From Ectopseudomonas khazarica (lineage in GTDB: Bacteria > Pseudomonadota > Gammaproteobacteria > Pseudomonadales > Pseudomonadaceae), in contig NZ_SBHZ01000006.1 of NCBI RefSeq assembly GCF_004521985.1, forward strand, positions 124,001 through 188,000: a stretch of DNA of 64,000 nucleotides. The letters are read 5' to 3'. Of the stretch, positions 28,839 to 38,022 are shown piece by piece; positions within the stretch are counted from its first letter, which is position 1, and each line of letters opens with the position of its first letter. A program made the translations under genes and the position numbers. Below the pieces are notes generated by a model. That model saw only the letters and a program-made list of their open reading frames with translations. It did no database searches and was not told where the DNA came from.

Positions 28839-30089
28839 ATGCAACGTTATTCCGGCTTCGGCCTGTTCAAGCACTCGTTCAGCCACCATGAGAACTGGCA
28901 GCGCATGTGGCGCAACCCGACGCCCAAGCCGGTGTACGACGTGGTCATCGTCGGCGGTGGCGGTCATGGCCTGGCCACCGCCTACTACCTGGCCAAGGAG
29001 TTCGGCGTGAAGAACGTCGCGGTGGTCGAGAAAGGCTGGCTCGGTGGCGGCAACACCGCGCGCAACACCACCATCGTGCGCTCCAACTACCTGTGGGACG
29101 AATCCGCGCATCTCTACGAGCATGCGATGAAACTGTGGGAAGGCCTGTCCCAGGACCTGAACTACAACGTCATGTTCTCCCAGCGCGGCGTCTACAACCT
29201 GTGCCATACGCTGCAGGACATGCGTGATGCCGAGCGTCGCGTCAGTGCCAACCGCCTCAACGGCGTGGATGGCGAGCTGCTCGACGCCAGGCAGGTCGAG
29301 GCGGAGATTCCCTACCTGGACTGCAGCAAGAACACCCGCTACCCGATCATGGGCTCCACCGTGCAGCGTCGCGGCGGCGTGGCCCGTCACGATGCCGTGG
29401 CCTGGGGCTATGCCCGTGCGGCCGATGCGGCCGGTGTCGACCTGATCCAGAACACCGAGGTGATCGGTTTCCGCAAGCAGAACGGCGCGGTGATCGGCGT
29501 GGAGACCAACAAGGGCTTCATCGGCGCCAAGCGCGTCGGCGTGGTCACTGCCGGTAACTCCGGGCACATGGCCGGGCTCGCCGGTTTCCGCCTGCCGCTG
29601 GAATCCCACCCGCTGCAGGCGCTGGTATCCGAGCCGATCAAGCCGATCATCGACAGCGTGATCATGTCCAACGCCGTGCACGGCTACATCAGCCAGTCGG
29701 ACAAGGGCGACCTGGTCATCGGTGCCGGTATCGACGGCTACAACGGCTATGGCCAGCGTGGCTCCTACCCGACCATCGAACACACCCTGCAGGCCATCGT
29801 CGAGATGTTCCCGGTGCTTTCGCGGGTGCGCATGAACCGCCAGTGGGGCGGCATCGTGGACACCTGCCCGGACGCCTGCCCGATCATCTCCAAGACGCCG
29901 GTGGACAACCTGTTCTTCAACTGCGGCTGGGGTACCGGTGGCTTCAAGGCCACGCCGGGCTCGGGCCACGTGTTCGCCGCCAGCCTGGCCAAGGGGGAGA
30001 TGCACCCGCTGGCCAAGCCGTTCTCCATCGATCGTTTCCACACCGGTGCACTGATCGACGAGCACGGCGCGGCTGCCGTGGCTCACTAA
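28839..30089 (+). CDS. soxB: Sarcosine oxidase beta subunit
   Basis: This 416-residue flavoprotein subunit of heterotetrameric sarcosine oxidase carries the covalent FMN site and substrate oxidation site in known enzymes. The FAD-binding start [20 protein letters not shown] is near residue 28. I chose the ATG at 28839 ([10 protein letters not shown]) with GGAG 7 bp upstream over 28833. The complex converts sarcosine to glycine, H2O2 and methylene-THF. It is followed by soxD after a repeat-filled gap. Confidence 0.96.
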   Translation: MQRYSGFGLFKHSFSHHENWQRMWRNPTPKPVYDVVIVGGGGHGLATAYYLAKEFGVKNVAVVEKGWLGGGNTARNTTIVRSNYLWDESAHLYEHAMKLWEGLSQDLNYNVMFSQRGVYNLCHTLQDMRDAERRVSANRLNGVDGELLDARQVEAEIPYLDCSKNTRYPIMGSTVQRRGGVARHDAVAWGYARAADAAGVDLIQNTEVIGFRKQNGAVIGVETNKGFIGAKRVGVVTAGNSGHMAGLAGFRLPLESHPLQALVSEPIKPIIDSVIMSNAVHGYISQSDKGDLVIGAGIDGYNGYGQRGSYPTIEHTLQAIVEMFPVLSRVRMNRQWGGIVDTCPDACPIISKTPVDNLFFNCGWGTGGFKATPGSGHVFAASLAKGEMHPLAKPFSIDRFHTGALIDEHGAAAVAH

Positions 30090-30111
30090 AACGCGCGTAG
30101 CGCAAAACCGA

Positions 30112-30228
30112 TGACCCTCTCCCGCTTGCGGAAGAGGGTGGCCCGAAGGGCCGGGAGAGGGCGGCGCGGCCAGCACCGCACGCCCTCTCCCCCGACCCCT
30201 CGCCCACGGGTGGGCGAGGGGAGACCAG
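30112..30228. repeat. Composite CCCTCTCCC/GGGAGAGGG repeat in the soxB-soxD gap
   Basis: Two adjacent inverted repeats fill the gap: CCCTCTCCCGC...GGGAGAGGGCG and CCCCTCGCCCAC...GTGGGCGAGGGG. It is the largest of the three copies in this gene string and would form strong stem-loops in the mRNA between soxB and soxDAG. Confidence 0.75.
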
Positions 30229-30276
30229 ATAAACCCCGTTGGCATCTGCGAGCGGGGAGCGTTTCAGGAGGCCACC

Positions 30277-30603
30277 ATGCTGCACATCTTCTGCCCCTAC
30301 TGTGGCGAACAGCGCTCCGAAGAGGAGTTCCATGCCAAGGGCCAGGCGCATATCGCCCGCCCGCTCGACCCCGATGCCTGCAGCGATGCCGAGTGGGGCG
30401 AGTACATGTTCTTCCGCGACAACCCGCGCGGTATCCACCATGAGCTGTGGGTACACGCGGCCGGTTGCCGCAAGTATTTCAACGTCACCCGCCACACCGT
30501 GACCTACGAGATCCTCGAGACCTACAAGGTCGGCGAGCAGCCCTCGGTCACCGCAGCCGGCGCCTCCGAGAAGAAAGCCGTGGCAGAAGGAGTAACGGCA
30601 TGA
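30277..30603 (+). CDS. soxD: Sarcosine oxidase delta subunit
   Basis: This 108-residue small subunit starts with MLHIFCPYCGEQRSEEEF. The CPYC pair together with a later His and Cys (HAAGCRKYF) is the zinc site seen in known heterotetrameric sarcosine oxidases. GEYMFFRDNPRGIHHELW is characteristic. It overlaps soxA by 4 bp (ATGA). Confidence 0.95.
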   Translation: MLHIFCPYCGEQRSEEEFHAKGQAHIARPLDPDACSDAEWGEYMFFRDNPRGIHHELWVHAAGCRKYFNVTRHTVTYEILETYKVGEQPSVTAAGASEKKAVAEGVTA

Positions 30604-33600
30604 GCCAGGTCAATCGTCTTGCCAAGGGTGGTCGCATCGACCGCAGCCAGCCGCTGAGCTTCAGCTTCAACGGCCAGAACTATCAGGGCTACGCGGGCGA
30701 CAGCCTGGCGGCCGCACTGCTGGCCAACGGTGTCGACATCGTCGGTCGCAGCTTCAAGTATTCGCGTCCGCGGGGCATCGTCGCGGCCGGCAGCGAAGAG
30801 CCCAATGCCGTGCTGCAGATCGGTTCCCGCGAAGCCACGCAGATCCCCAACGTGCGCGCTACGCAGCAGGCCCTGTACGGCGGCCTGGTGGCCAGCAGCA
30901 CCAACGGTTGGCCGAGCGTCAACACCGACCTGATGGGCATTCTCGGCAAGGTCGGCGGGGGCATGATGCCGCCCGGCTTCTACTACAAGACCTTCATGTA
31001 CCCGCAGAATCTGTGGCTGACCTACGAGAAGTACATCCGCAAGGCGGCGGGCCTGGGCCGTTCACCCACCGAGGTCGACCCGGACATCTACGACCAGCTG
31101 AACCAGCACTGCGACGTGCTGATCGTCGGCGCGGGGCCGGCCGGCCTGGCTGCCGCACTGGCCGCCGGTCGCAGTGGTGCCCGCGTGATCCTCGCCGATG
31201 AGCAGGAAGAGTTCGGCGGCAGCCTGCTCGACACCCGGCAGACCCTCGATGGCAAACCGGCCAGCGACTGGGTGGCCAAGGTGGTCGCCGAGCTGGAGAG
31301 CCTGCCGGAAGTGACCCTGCTGCCGCGTGCCACGGTCAACGGTTATCACGACCACAACTTCCTGACCATCCATCAGCGCCTCACCGATCACCTCGGCGAA
31401 GTCGCGCCCATGGGCCAGGCGCGCCAGCGCATGCACCGCGTGCGCGCCAAGCGCGTGGTCCTGGCCAGTGGTGCGCACGAGCGGCCGCTGGTGTACGCCA
31501 ACAACGACGTGCCGGGCAACATGCTCGCCGGCGCGGTGTCGACCTACGTGCGCCGCTACGGCGTGGCGCCGGGCAAGGCCCTGGTGCTGTCGACCAACAA
31601 CGATTACGCCTACCGCGTGGTGCTCGACTGGCTCGACGCCGGTCGCCAGGTGGTGGCCGTGGCCGACGCGCGCAGCAATCCGCGTGGTACCTGGGTCGAA
31701 GAGGCGCGCTCGCGTGGCGTGCGCATCCTCACCGGCAGTGCGGTGATCGAGGCGCGCGGCAGCAAGCGTGTCACCGGTGCCCGTATCTGCGCCATCGACG
31801 TCAAGAACCACAAGATCACCAGCCCCGGCGAAGTCGTGGACTGCGACCTGATCGTCAGCTCCGGCGGCTACAGCCCGGTGGTGCACCTGGCTTCCCACCT
31901 GGGCGGTCGTCCCGAGTGGCGCGAGGACATCCTCGGCTTCGTCCCCGGTGCGGGCAATGGCATCCAGCAGCGCATCGATGCCGGTGCGGTGAACGGCGTA
32001 TTCGGTCTCGGCGACGTGCTGGCCAACGGCTTCGAGGCCGGTGCCAAGGCCGCCGCGGATACCGGTTACAAGGCCGTCAGCGACAGCCTGCCGAAGGCCA
32101 GCATCCTCAACGAAGACCCGATGCTGGCGCTGTTCCAGGTCCCGCACGAGAAGAACACCGCGCGTGCGCCGAAGCAGTTCGTCGACCTGCAGAACGACGT
32201 CACCGCCGCCGGCATCGAGCTGGCCACCCGCGAAGGCTTCGAGTCGGTCGAGCACGTCAAGCGCTATACCGCGCTGGGCTTCGGTACCGACCAGGGCAAG
32301 CTGGGCAACATCAACGGTCTGGCCATCGCGGCCCGTTCCATGGGCATCAGCATCCCGCAGATGGGCACCACCATGTTCCGCCCGAACTACACCCCGGTGA
32401 CCTTCGGCGCCGTGGCCGGCCGTCACTGTGGTGCGCTGTTCGATGCCAAGCGCTACACCGCGATGCAGGCCTGGCATGTCAGCAACGGCGCCGAGTTCGA
32501 GGACGTCGGCCAGTGGAAGCGTCCCTGGTACTTCCCGAAGAACGGTGAGGACCTGCACGCCGCCGTGGCCCGCGAGTGCCTGGCGGTGCGCAACAGCGTG
32601 GGCATTCTCGATGCCTCCACCCTGGGCAAGATCGACATCCAGGGCCCGGATGCGCGCGAGTTCCTCAACCGCGTCTACACCAACGCCTGGACCAAGCTGG
32701 ACGTGGGCAAGGCTCGCTACGGCCTGATGTGCAAGGAAGACGGCATGGTCTTCGACGACGGCGTGACCGCCTGTCTGGCCGACAACCATTTCGTCATGAC
32801 CACCACCACCGGCGGCGCGGCGCGCGTGCTCGAGTGGCTGGAGATCTACCACCAGACCGAGTGGCCGGAACTGAAGGTGTTCTTCACCTCGGTCACCGAC
32901 CACTGGGCCACCATGACCCTGTCCGGCCCGAACAGCCGCAAGCTGCTGGCCAAGGTCACCGACATCGACCTGGACAAGGACGCCTTCCCGTTCATGAGCT
33001 GGAAGGAAGGCCTGGTCGGCGGCGTGCCGGCGCGGGTGTTCCGCATCTCCTTCACCGGCGAGCTGAGCTACGAGGTGAACGTGCAGGCCGACTACGCCCT
33101 GGGCGTGTGGGAGCAGATCATCGAGGCGGGCAAGGAATTCGACCTGACCCCCTACGGCACCGAGACCATGCACGTGCTGCGCGCCGAGAAGGGTTTCATC
33201 ATCGTTGGCCAGGATACCGACGCCTCGGTGACGCCGGACGACCTCAACATGGGCTGGTGCGTCGGCCGCACCAAGCCGTTCTCCTGGATCGGCAAGCGTG
33301 GCATGAACCGCGACGACTGCCTGCGTGAAGACCGCAAGCAGCTGGTCGGGCTGAAGCCGGTCGACCCGAACAAGGTGCTGCCGGAAGGTGCGCAACTGGT
33401 GTTCGACCCGAAACAGTCCATCCCGATGCAGATGGTCGGCCACGTCACCTCCAGCTACATGAGCGCGGCCATGGGTCACAGCTTCGCCATGGCCGTCGTC
33501 AAGGGCGGGCTCAAGCGCATGGGTGAGCGGGTGTTCGCCCCGCTGGTCGATGGCAGCGTGATCGAAGCCGAAATCTGCAGCTCCGTGTTCTATGACCCGA

Positions 33601-33623
33601 AAGGGGATCGCCAGAATGTCTAA
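30600..33623 (+). CDS. soxA: Sarcosine oxidase alpha subunit
   Basis: From the ATG at 30600 this encodes 1007 residues, the usual length. An N-terminal ferredoxin-like domain (FSFNGQNYQGYAGDSLAAAL) leads to a nucleotide-binding domain with CDVLIVGAGPAGLAAALAA near residue 173. The C-terminal half, from about residue 600, is an aminomethyltransferase-like folate domain with DASTLGKIDIQGPDAREFL. It binds NAD and THF, channelling formaldehyde from sarcosine to methylene-THF. It is coupled to soxD and overlaps soxG by 8 bp. Confidence 0.96.
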   Translation: MSQVNRLAKGGRIDRSQPLSFSFNGQNYQGYAGDSLAAALLANGVDIVGRSFKYSRPRGIVAAGSEEPNAVLQIGSREATQIPNVRATQQALYGGLVASSTNGWPSVNTDLMGILGKVGGGMMPPGFYYKTFMYPQNLWLTYEKYIRKAAGLGRSPTEVDPDIYDQLNQHCDVLIVGAGPAGLAAALAAGRSGARVILADEQEEFGGSLLDTRQTLDGKPASDWVAKVVAELESLPEVTLLPRATVNGYHDHNFLTIHQRLTDHLGEVAPMGQARQRMHRVRAKRVVLASGAHERPLVYANNDVPGNMLAGAVSTYVRRYGVAPGKALVLSTNNDYAYRVVLDWLDAGRQVVAVADARSNPRGTWVEEARSRGVRILTGSAVIEARGSKRVTGARICAIDVKNHKITSPGEVVDCDLIVSSGGYSPVVHLASHLGGRPEWREDILGFVPGAGNGIQQRIDAGAVNGVFGLGDVLANGFEAGAKAAADTGYKAVSDSLPKASILNEDPMLALFQVPHEKNTARAPKQFVDLQNDVTAAGIELATREGFESVEHVKRYTALGFGTDQGKLGNINGLAIAARSMGISIPQMGTTMFRPNYTPVTFGAVAGRHCGALFDAKRYTAMQAWHVSNGAEFEDVGQWKRPWYFPKNGEDLHAAVARECLAVRNSVGILDASTLGKIDIQGPDAREFLNRVYTNAWTKLDVGKARYGLMCKEDGMVFDDGVTACLADNHFVMTTTTGGAARVLEWLEIYHQTEWPELKVFFTSVTDHWATMTLSGPNSRKLLAKVTDIDLDKDAFPFMSWKEGLVGGVPARVFRISFTGELSYEVNVQADYALGVWEQIIEAGKEFDLTPYGTETMHVLRAEKGFIIVGQDTDASVTPDDLNMGWCVGRTKPFSWIGKRGMNRDDCLREDRKQLVGLKPVDPNKVLPEGAQLVFDPKQSIPMQMVGHVTSSYMSAAMGHSFAMAVVKGGLKRMGERVFAPLVDGSVIEAEICSSVFYDPKGDRQNV

Positions 33624-34245
33624 CGTCAACCTGTTCCTACAACGTCCCGCCGACATCGCCGGGCAATCCCCGCTGCATCACGCCGGCCTGCACGAGCTGG
33701 CCGGCAAGGGCAGCAAGAGCGCCGGCGTGACCCTGCGCGAGAAGAAGCTGCGCGGTCATCTGGTGATCCGTGGCGACGCCAGGGACGCGGCGTTCTCCGG
33801 TGGCATCCACAAGGCCGTCGGCCTGGAACTGCCGGTGGCGCTGACCCTGGTGGCCGATGGCGACACCTCGCTGCAGTGGCTCGGCCCTGACGAATGGTTG
33901 CTGATCGTGCCCGGCGGCACCGAGTTCGACGTCGAGCGCAAGCTGCGCGAGGCGCTGGACGGCCAGCTGTTCTCGGTGGTCAACGTCAGCGGCGGGCAGA
34001 CCCTGCTGCAGCTCTCCGGGCCCAAGGTGCGCGAGATGCTGATGAAGTCCACGTCCTACGACGTGCACCCGAGCAACTTCCCGGTCGGCAAGGCGGTGGG
34101 CACCGTGTTCGCCAAGTCGCAGCTGGTGATTCGCCATGTCGGCGAGGACACCTGGGAGCTGGTGATCCGGCGCAGCTTCGCCGACTACTTCTGGCTGTGG
34201 CTGCAGGATGCCTGCGCCGAGTACGGGTTGGCGGTCGAGGCTTGA
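33616..34245 (+). CDS. soxG: Sarcosine oxidase gamma subunit
   Basis: From the ATG at 33616 this encodes 209 residues; an in-frame ATG at 33592 inside soxA is less likely because the family begins MSNVNLFLQRP. The protein resembles a GcvT-like domain (LSGPKVREMLMKSTSYDVHP, FPVGKAVGTVFAKSQLVIRH). It is a structural subunit of the SoxBDAG complex with no catalytic site of its own. Confidence 0.94.
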   Translation: MSNVNLFLQRPADIAGQSPLHHAGLHELAGKGSKSAGVTLREKKLRGHLVIRGDARDAAFSGGIHKAVGLELPVALTLVADGDTSLQWLGPDEWLLIVPGGTEFDVERKLREALDGQLFSVVNVSGGQTLLQLSGPKVREMLMKSTSYDVHPSNFPVGKAVGTVFAKSQLVIRHVGEDTWELVIRRSFADYFWLWLQDACAEYGLAVEA

Positions 34246-34301
34246 TATCCAACGGCTCCCTCTGGGGAGGCGGGAAGGGCAGACCGCGTTGACTCGGATA
34301 G

Positions 34302-34340
34302 CCCTCTCCCCGACCCCTCTCTCATGAACGGGAGAGGGGT
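34302..34340. repeat. CCCTCTCCCC...GGGAGAGGGG palindromic repeat in the soxG-purU gap
   Basis: CCCCTCTC and GAGAGGGG arms flank a short loop, preceded by a partial copy (CCCTCTCCCC). It belongs to the same class as the repeats at 28781 and 30112. Confidence 0.7.
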
Positions 34341-34372
34341 GAACAGCAACGGAGTTTGTCTCGGAGATTGTT

Positions 34373-35236
34373 ATGGGCCGCACCCCCGATACCTGGATTC
34401 TCACCGCTCACTGCCCGAGCGTGCTCGGCACCGTGGACGCGGTGACGCGCTTTCTCTTCGAGCAGCACTGCTACGTCACCGAGCACCACAGCTTCGATGA
34501 TCGGCTGTCGTCGCGCTTCTTCATCCGCGTGGAGTTTCGTCAGCCGGATGGCTTCGACGAGCAGGCCTTCCGCGACGGCCTGGCCGAGCGCCTGGCGCCG
34601 TTCCAGATGCAGGTCGAGCTGACCCCGCCGGGCTATCGCGCCAAGGTGGTGCTGATGGTCTCCAAGGCTGACCACTGCCTCAATGACCTGCTCTATCGCC
34701 AGCGCATCGGCCAACTGGCCATGGACGTGGTGGCGGTGGTCTCCAACCACCCGGACCTCGAGCCGCTGGCGCGCTGGCATGGCATTCCCTATCACCATTT
34801 CCCGCTCGATCCGGCCGACAAGCCGGCGCAGGAGCGCAAGGTGCTCAAGGTGATCGAGGATACCGGTGCCGAACTGGTGGTGCTCGCCCGCTACATGCAG
34901 GTGCTGTCGCCCGAGCTGTGCAAGAAGCTCGATGGCTGGGCGATCAATATCCATCACTCGCTGCTGCCCGGCTTCAAGGGCGCCAAGCCCTATCACCAGG
35001 CCTACCAGAAGGGGGTCAAGCTGGTCGGTGCCACGGCGCACTACATCAACAACGACCTCGATGAGGGGCCGATCATCGCTCAGGGCGTGGAGGCGGTGGA
35101 TCACGCCCATTACCCCGAGGACCTGATCGCCAAGGGGCGTGACATCGAGTGCCTGACCCTGGCGCGTGCGGTCGGTCATCACATCGACCGCCGTGTGTTC
35201 CTCAACGCCAACCGCACGGTGGTGCTCAACGCCTGA
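34373..35236 (+). CDS. purU: Formyltetrahydrofolate deformylase
   Basis: This 287-residue enzyme hydrolyses 10-formyl-THF to THF and formate. The N-terminal ACT domain (TWILTAHCPSVLGTVDAVTR) is followed by a formyltransferase-like domain with INIHHSLLPGFKGAKPYHQA and the Asp in INNDLDEGPII, giving the usual Asn-His-Asp set. Placed after soxBDAG, it recycles THF loaded during sarcosine oxidation. An ACT domain suggests control by glycine or methionine, as in E. coli. Confidence 0.95.
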   Translation: MGRTPDTWILTAHCPSVLGTVDAVTRFLFEQHCYVTEHHSFDDRLSSRFFIRVEFRQPDGFDEQAFRDGLAERLAPFQMQVELTPPGYRAKVVLMVSKADHCLNDLLYRQRIGQLAMDVVAVVSNHPDLEPLARWHGIPYHHFPLDPADKPAQERKVLKVIEDTGAELVVLARYMQVLSPELCKKLDGWAINIHHSLLPGFKGAKPYHQAYQKGVKLVGATAHYINNDLDEGPIIAQGVEAVDHAHYPEDLIAKGRDIECLTLARAVGHHIDRRVFLNANRTVVLNA

Positions 35237-35249
35237 GGACGGATCACCG

Positions 35250-35271
35250 GTAACCCGGACGCAAACCGGGG
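35250..35271. repeat. Short intergenic repeat related to 11891-11911
   Basis: GTAACCCGGACGCAAACCGGGG is a diverged relative of the GTAGCCCGGATGCAATCCGGG elements, here between purU and fdhA. Confidence 0.55.
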
Positions 35272-35399
35272 AAATTCTCGCTCACCGCCCTGCCAGGCTT
35301 TACCGGCGGTGACCGGCAACAGACGAAAGAAGCTCCAGTGCAAGGCCGCGTGGCCCTTCGGTCGCGCCTTGTATCCACAAAAAGAAAGGAGAGTTACGC

Positions 35400-36599
35400 A
35401 TGTCTGGTAATCGTGGTGTGGTTTATCTCGGTGCGGGCAAGGTCGAAGTGCAGAAGATCGACTACCCGAAGATGCAGGACCCGCGCGGCAAGAAAATCGA
35501 GCACGGCGTCATCCTGAAAGTCGTTTCCACCAACATCTGCGGCTCCGACCAGCACATGGTGCGCGGCCGTACCACCGCTCAGGTCGGCCTGGTGCTGGGC
35601 CACGAGATCACCGGCGAGGTGATCGAGAAGGGCCGCGACGTCGAGCGCCTGCAGATCGGTGATCTGGTTTCCGTTCCGTTCAACGTCGCCTGTGGCCGTT
35701 GCCGCTCCTGCAAGGAACAGCACACCGGCGTCTGCCTGACCGTCAACCCGGCGCGTGCCGGTGGCGCCTACGGTTACGTCGACATGGGCGACTGGACCGG
35801 TGGCCAGGCCGAATACGTGCTGGTGCCCTACGCCGACTTCAACCTGCTCAAGCTGCCGGACCGCGACAAGGCCATGGAGAAGATCCGCGACCTGACCTGC
35901 CTGTCCGACATCCTGCCGACCGGCTACCACGGTGCCGTGACCGCCGGTGTCGGTCCGGGCAGCACCGTCTACGTCGCTGGCGCTGGCCCCGTCGGCCTGG
36001 CCGCGGCCGCCTCGGCGCGCCTGCTGGGTGCCGCCGTGGTAATCGTTGGCGACCTCAACCCGGCGCGTCTGGCGCATGCCAAGGCCCAGGGCTTCGAGAT
36101 CGCCGACCTGTCCAAGGACACCCCGCTGCACGAGCAGATCGCCGACCTGCTGGGCGAGCCGGAAGTCGATTGCGCCATCGATTGCGTGGGCTTCGAGGCC
36201 CGTGGTCATGGCCACGAGGGGGCCAAGCACGAGGCACCGGCCACCGTGCTCAACTCGCTGATGCAGGTGACCCGCGTCGCCGGCAAGATCGGCATCCCCG
36301 GCCTGTACGTGACCGAAGATCCGGGCGCGGTCGATGCCGCCGCCAAGATCGGCAGCCTGAGCATTCGCTTCGGCCTCGGCTGGGCCAAGTCGCACAGCTT
36401 CCACACCGGCCAGACCCCGGTGATGAAATACAACCGTGCGCTGATGCAGGCCATCATGTGGGACCGCATCAACATCGCCGAAGTGGTGGGCGTGCAGGTG
36501 ATCAACCTGGACGACGCGCCGCGTGGCTATGGCGAGTTCGATGCCGGGGTGCCGAAGAAATTCGTCATCGACCCGCACAAGACCTTCAGCGCAGCCTGA
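35400..36599 (+). CDS. fdhA: Glutathione-independent formaldehyde dehydrogenase
   Basis: This 399-residue zinc-dependent medium-chain dehydrogenase oxidises formaldehyde to formate with NAD. Catalytic zinc ligands include the Cys in STNICGSDQHM and His in LGHEITGEV. The structural zinc set is CGRCRSCKEQHTGVC. The NAD motif is VYVAGAGPVGLAAA. Length matches the known Pseudomonas putida enzyme. It removes formaldehyde released by betaine demethylation and closes the betaine gene string, ahead of a terminator. Confidence 0.95.
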   Translation: MSGNRGVVYLGAGKVEVQKIDYPKMQDPRGKKIEHGVILKVVSTNICGSDQHMVRGRTTAQVGLVLGHEITGEVIEKGRDVERLQIGDLVSVPFNVACGRCRSCKEQHTGVCLTVNPARAGGAYGYVDMGDWTGGQAEYVLVPYADFNLLKLPDRDKAMEKIRDLTCLSDILPTGYHGAVTAGVGPGSTVYVAGAGPVGLAAAASARLLGAAVVIVGDLNPARLAHAKAQGFEIADLSKDTPLHEQIADLLGEPEVDCAIDCVGFEARGHGHEGAKHEAPATVLNSLMQVTRVAGKIGIPGLYVTEDPGAVDAAAKIGSLSIRFGLGWAKSHSFHTGQTPVMKYNRALMQAIMWDRINIAEVVGVQVINLDDAPRGYGEFDAGVPKKFVIDPHKTFSAA

Positions 36600-36637
36600 G
36601 TTTCACGGCCCTGGGCGCATTGGTCCGCGCCTTTTTC

Positions 36638-36662
36638 GGGAGCCTGCGGGCTCCCTTTTTTC
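36638..36662 (+). terminator. Rho-independent terminator after fdhA
   Basis: Stem GGGAGCC/GGCTCCC with a short loop is followed by TTTTTT. It lies in the convergent gap between fdhA and the response regulator gene. Confidence 0.88.
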
Positions 36663-36702
36663 CTTTGCCAGGTTCATGAGACGCCGGGGGCGATAGCCGC
36701 GC

Positions 36703-38022
36703 CTACAGGCCGTACTTCTTCACCTTGTCGAACAGCGTGGTCTTGGCCATGCCCAGCGTCTGCGCGGCCTGGCTGAGGTTGCCGGCGTGGCGTTCCAGTG
36801 CAGCGCTGAGCAGGCTGCGTTCGAAGGCTTCCACGGCCTCGTTGAAGCCCAGCGTGTTGTTGTCGGCCTGGCCGCTTTTCTTGAACACCGGCAGGCCGAG
36901 GGCGAAGCGCTCGGCGACGTTGCGCAGTTCGCGCACGTTGCCTGGCCAGTCGTGGGCGCTGAGCGCGGCCAGGGTCTGGCGGTCCAGCTCGGGCACGGCG
37001 CGGTCGAAACGCAGCGCCGCCAACTGCAGGAAGTGCTCGAACAGCAGGGCGATGTCCTCGCGGCGCTCGCGCAGTGGCGGCAGTTCCAGGGTCACCACGT
37101 TCAGCCGGTAGTACAGGTCGCTGCGGAACTCGCCACGTTTGCCCAGTTCATCCAGGTCGGACTTGGTCGCGGCGATCACCCGGCAGTCGACGGCGACCGA
37201 CTGGTTCGAACCGAGGCGTTCCAGGCTGTGCTCCTGCAGGACGCGCAGCAGCTTGATCTGCAGGTTGAGCGGCATGCTCTCGATTTCGTCGAGGAACAGG
37301 CTGCCGCCGTCGGCGTGCTCGATCTTGCCGATGCGGCGTTTGCCGGCGCCGGTGAAGGCATGCGCCTCGTGGCCGAATATCTCGCTCTCGAACAGGCTTT
37401 CCGGCAGGCCGCCGCAATTGAGCGCGACGAACTGCTTGCTCTGCCGCCGGCTGAAGTCGTGCAGGCAGCGGGCGACCAGTTCCTTGCCGGTGCCGGTTTC
37501 GCCCTCGATCAGCACGTTGGCGTTGGTGTCGGCGACGTTGGCGATCAGCTCGCGCAACTGCTGCATGGCCGACGAGCGGCCGATGATGCGCTGCTCCAGT
37601 GCCTGGCGCCCGGCCAGCTGGCGGCGCAGGGCGCTGACCTCGCGGGCCAGGGCGCGCTGCTCCAGGGCGCGGCGGGCGACGTCCACCAGGCGTTCCGGCG
37701 AGAACGGCTTCTCCATGAAGTCATAGGCGCCGTCACGCATCGCCCCCACGGCCATGCCGATGTCGCCATGGCCGGTGATCAGTACCACCGGCAGGCTGGC
37801 GTCGCGTTGCTTGAGGCGCGTCAGCAGCTCCAGGCCATCGATGCCGGGCAGGCGGATATCGCTGACGACGATGCCGGCGAAGTCGCTGTCGACCTGGGCC
37901 AGGGCTTCCTCGGCGCTGCTCACGCCGATGCTGGGAATGTCTTCCAGGGCCAGGGCCTGCTGGCAGCCGAGCAGCACATGGGGGTCGTCTTCGACGATCA
38001 GGACGGTGAGGCGGTCGCTCAT
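36703..38022 (-). CDS. aauR: Sigma-54 response regulator AauR (acidic amino acid uptake)
   Basis: This 439-residue NtrC-family regulator has a receiver with D55 (IVVSDIRLPG), an AAA+ domain with Walker A GETGTGKE (174-181) and DEIESMP after Walker B, and a Fis-type HTH ending NLSQAAQTLGMAKTTLFDKV. The sigma-54 contact loop reads HAFTGA (221-226) instead of GAFTGA; its first Gly is His while the essential F and T are kept. Coupling to a DctB-like sensor and an adjacent glutamate/aspartate transporter, plus a TTCGG-N4-CCGAA site before aatJ, support AauR rather than DctD. Confidence 0.85.
   Translation of the reverse strand: MSDRLTVLIVEDDPHVLLGCQQALALEDIPSIGVSSAEEALAQVDSDFAGIVVSDIRLPGIDGLELLTRLKQRDASLPVVLITGHGDIGMAVGAMRDGAYDFMEKPFSPERLVDVARRALEQRALAREVSALRRQLAGRQALEQRIIGRSSAMQQLRELIANVADTNANVLIEGETGTGKELVARCLHDFSRRQSKQFVALNCGGLPESLFESEIFGHEAHAFTGAGKRRIGKIEHADGGSLFLDEIESMPLNLQIKLLRVLQEHSLERLGSNQSVAVDCRVIAATKSDLDELGKRGEFRSDLYYRLNVVTLELPPLRERREDIALLFEHFLQLAALRFDRAVPELDRQTLAALSAHDWPGNVRELRNVAERFALGLPVFKKSGQADNNTLGFNEAVEAFERSLLSAALERHAGNLSQAAQTLGMAKTTLFDKVKKYGL

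Noticed and set aside
31062..33656. 864-codon open frame on the minus strand opposite soxA
   Set aside because: It is antisense to a clear soxA gene. High GC lowers stop frequency, and the product is His/Val/Gly-rich without motifs. The same applies to long frames opposite pilT-pilU (6925-9147), the dynamin-like gene (2100-4151) and the symporter (61462-63993).
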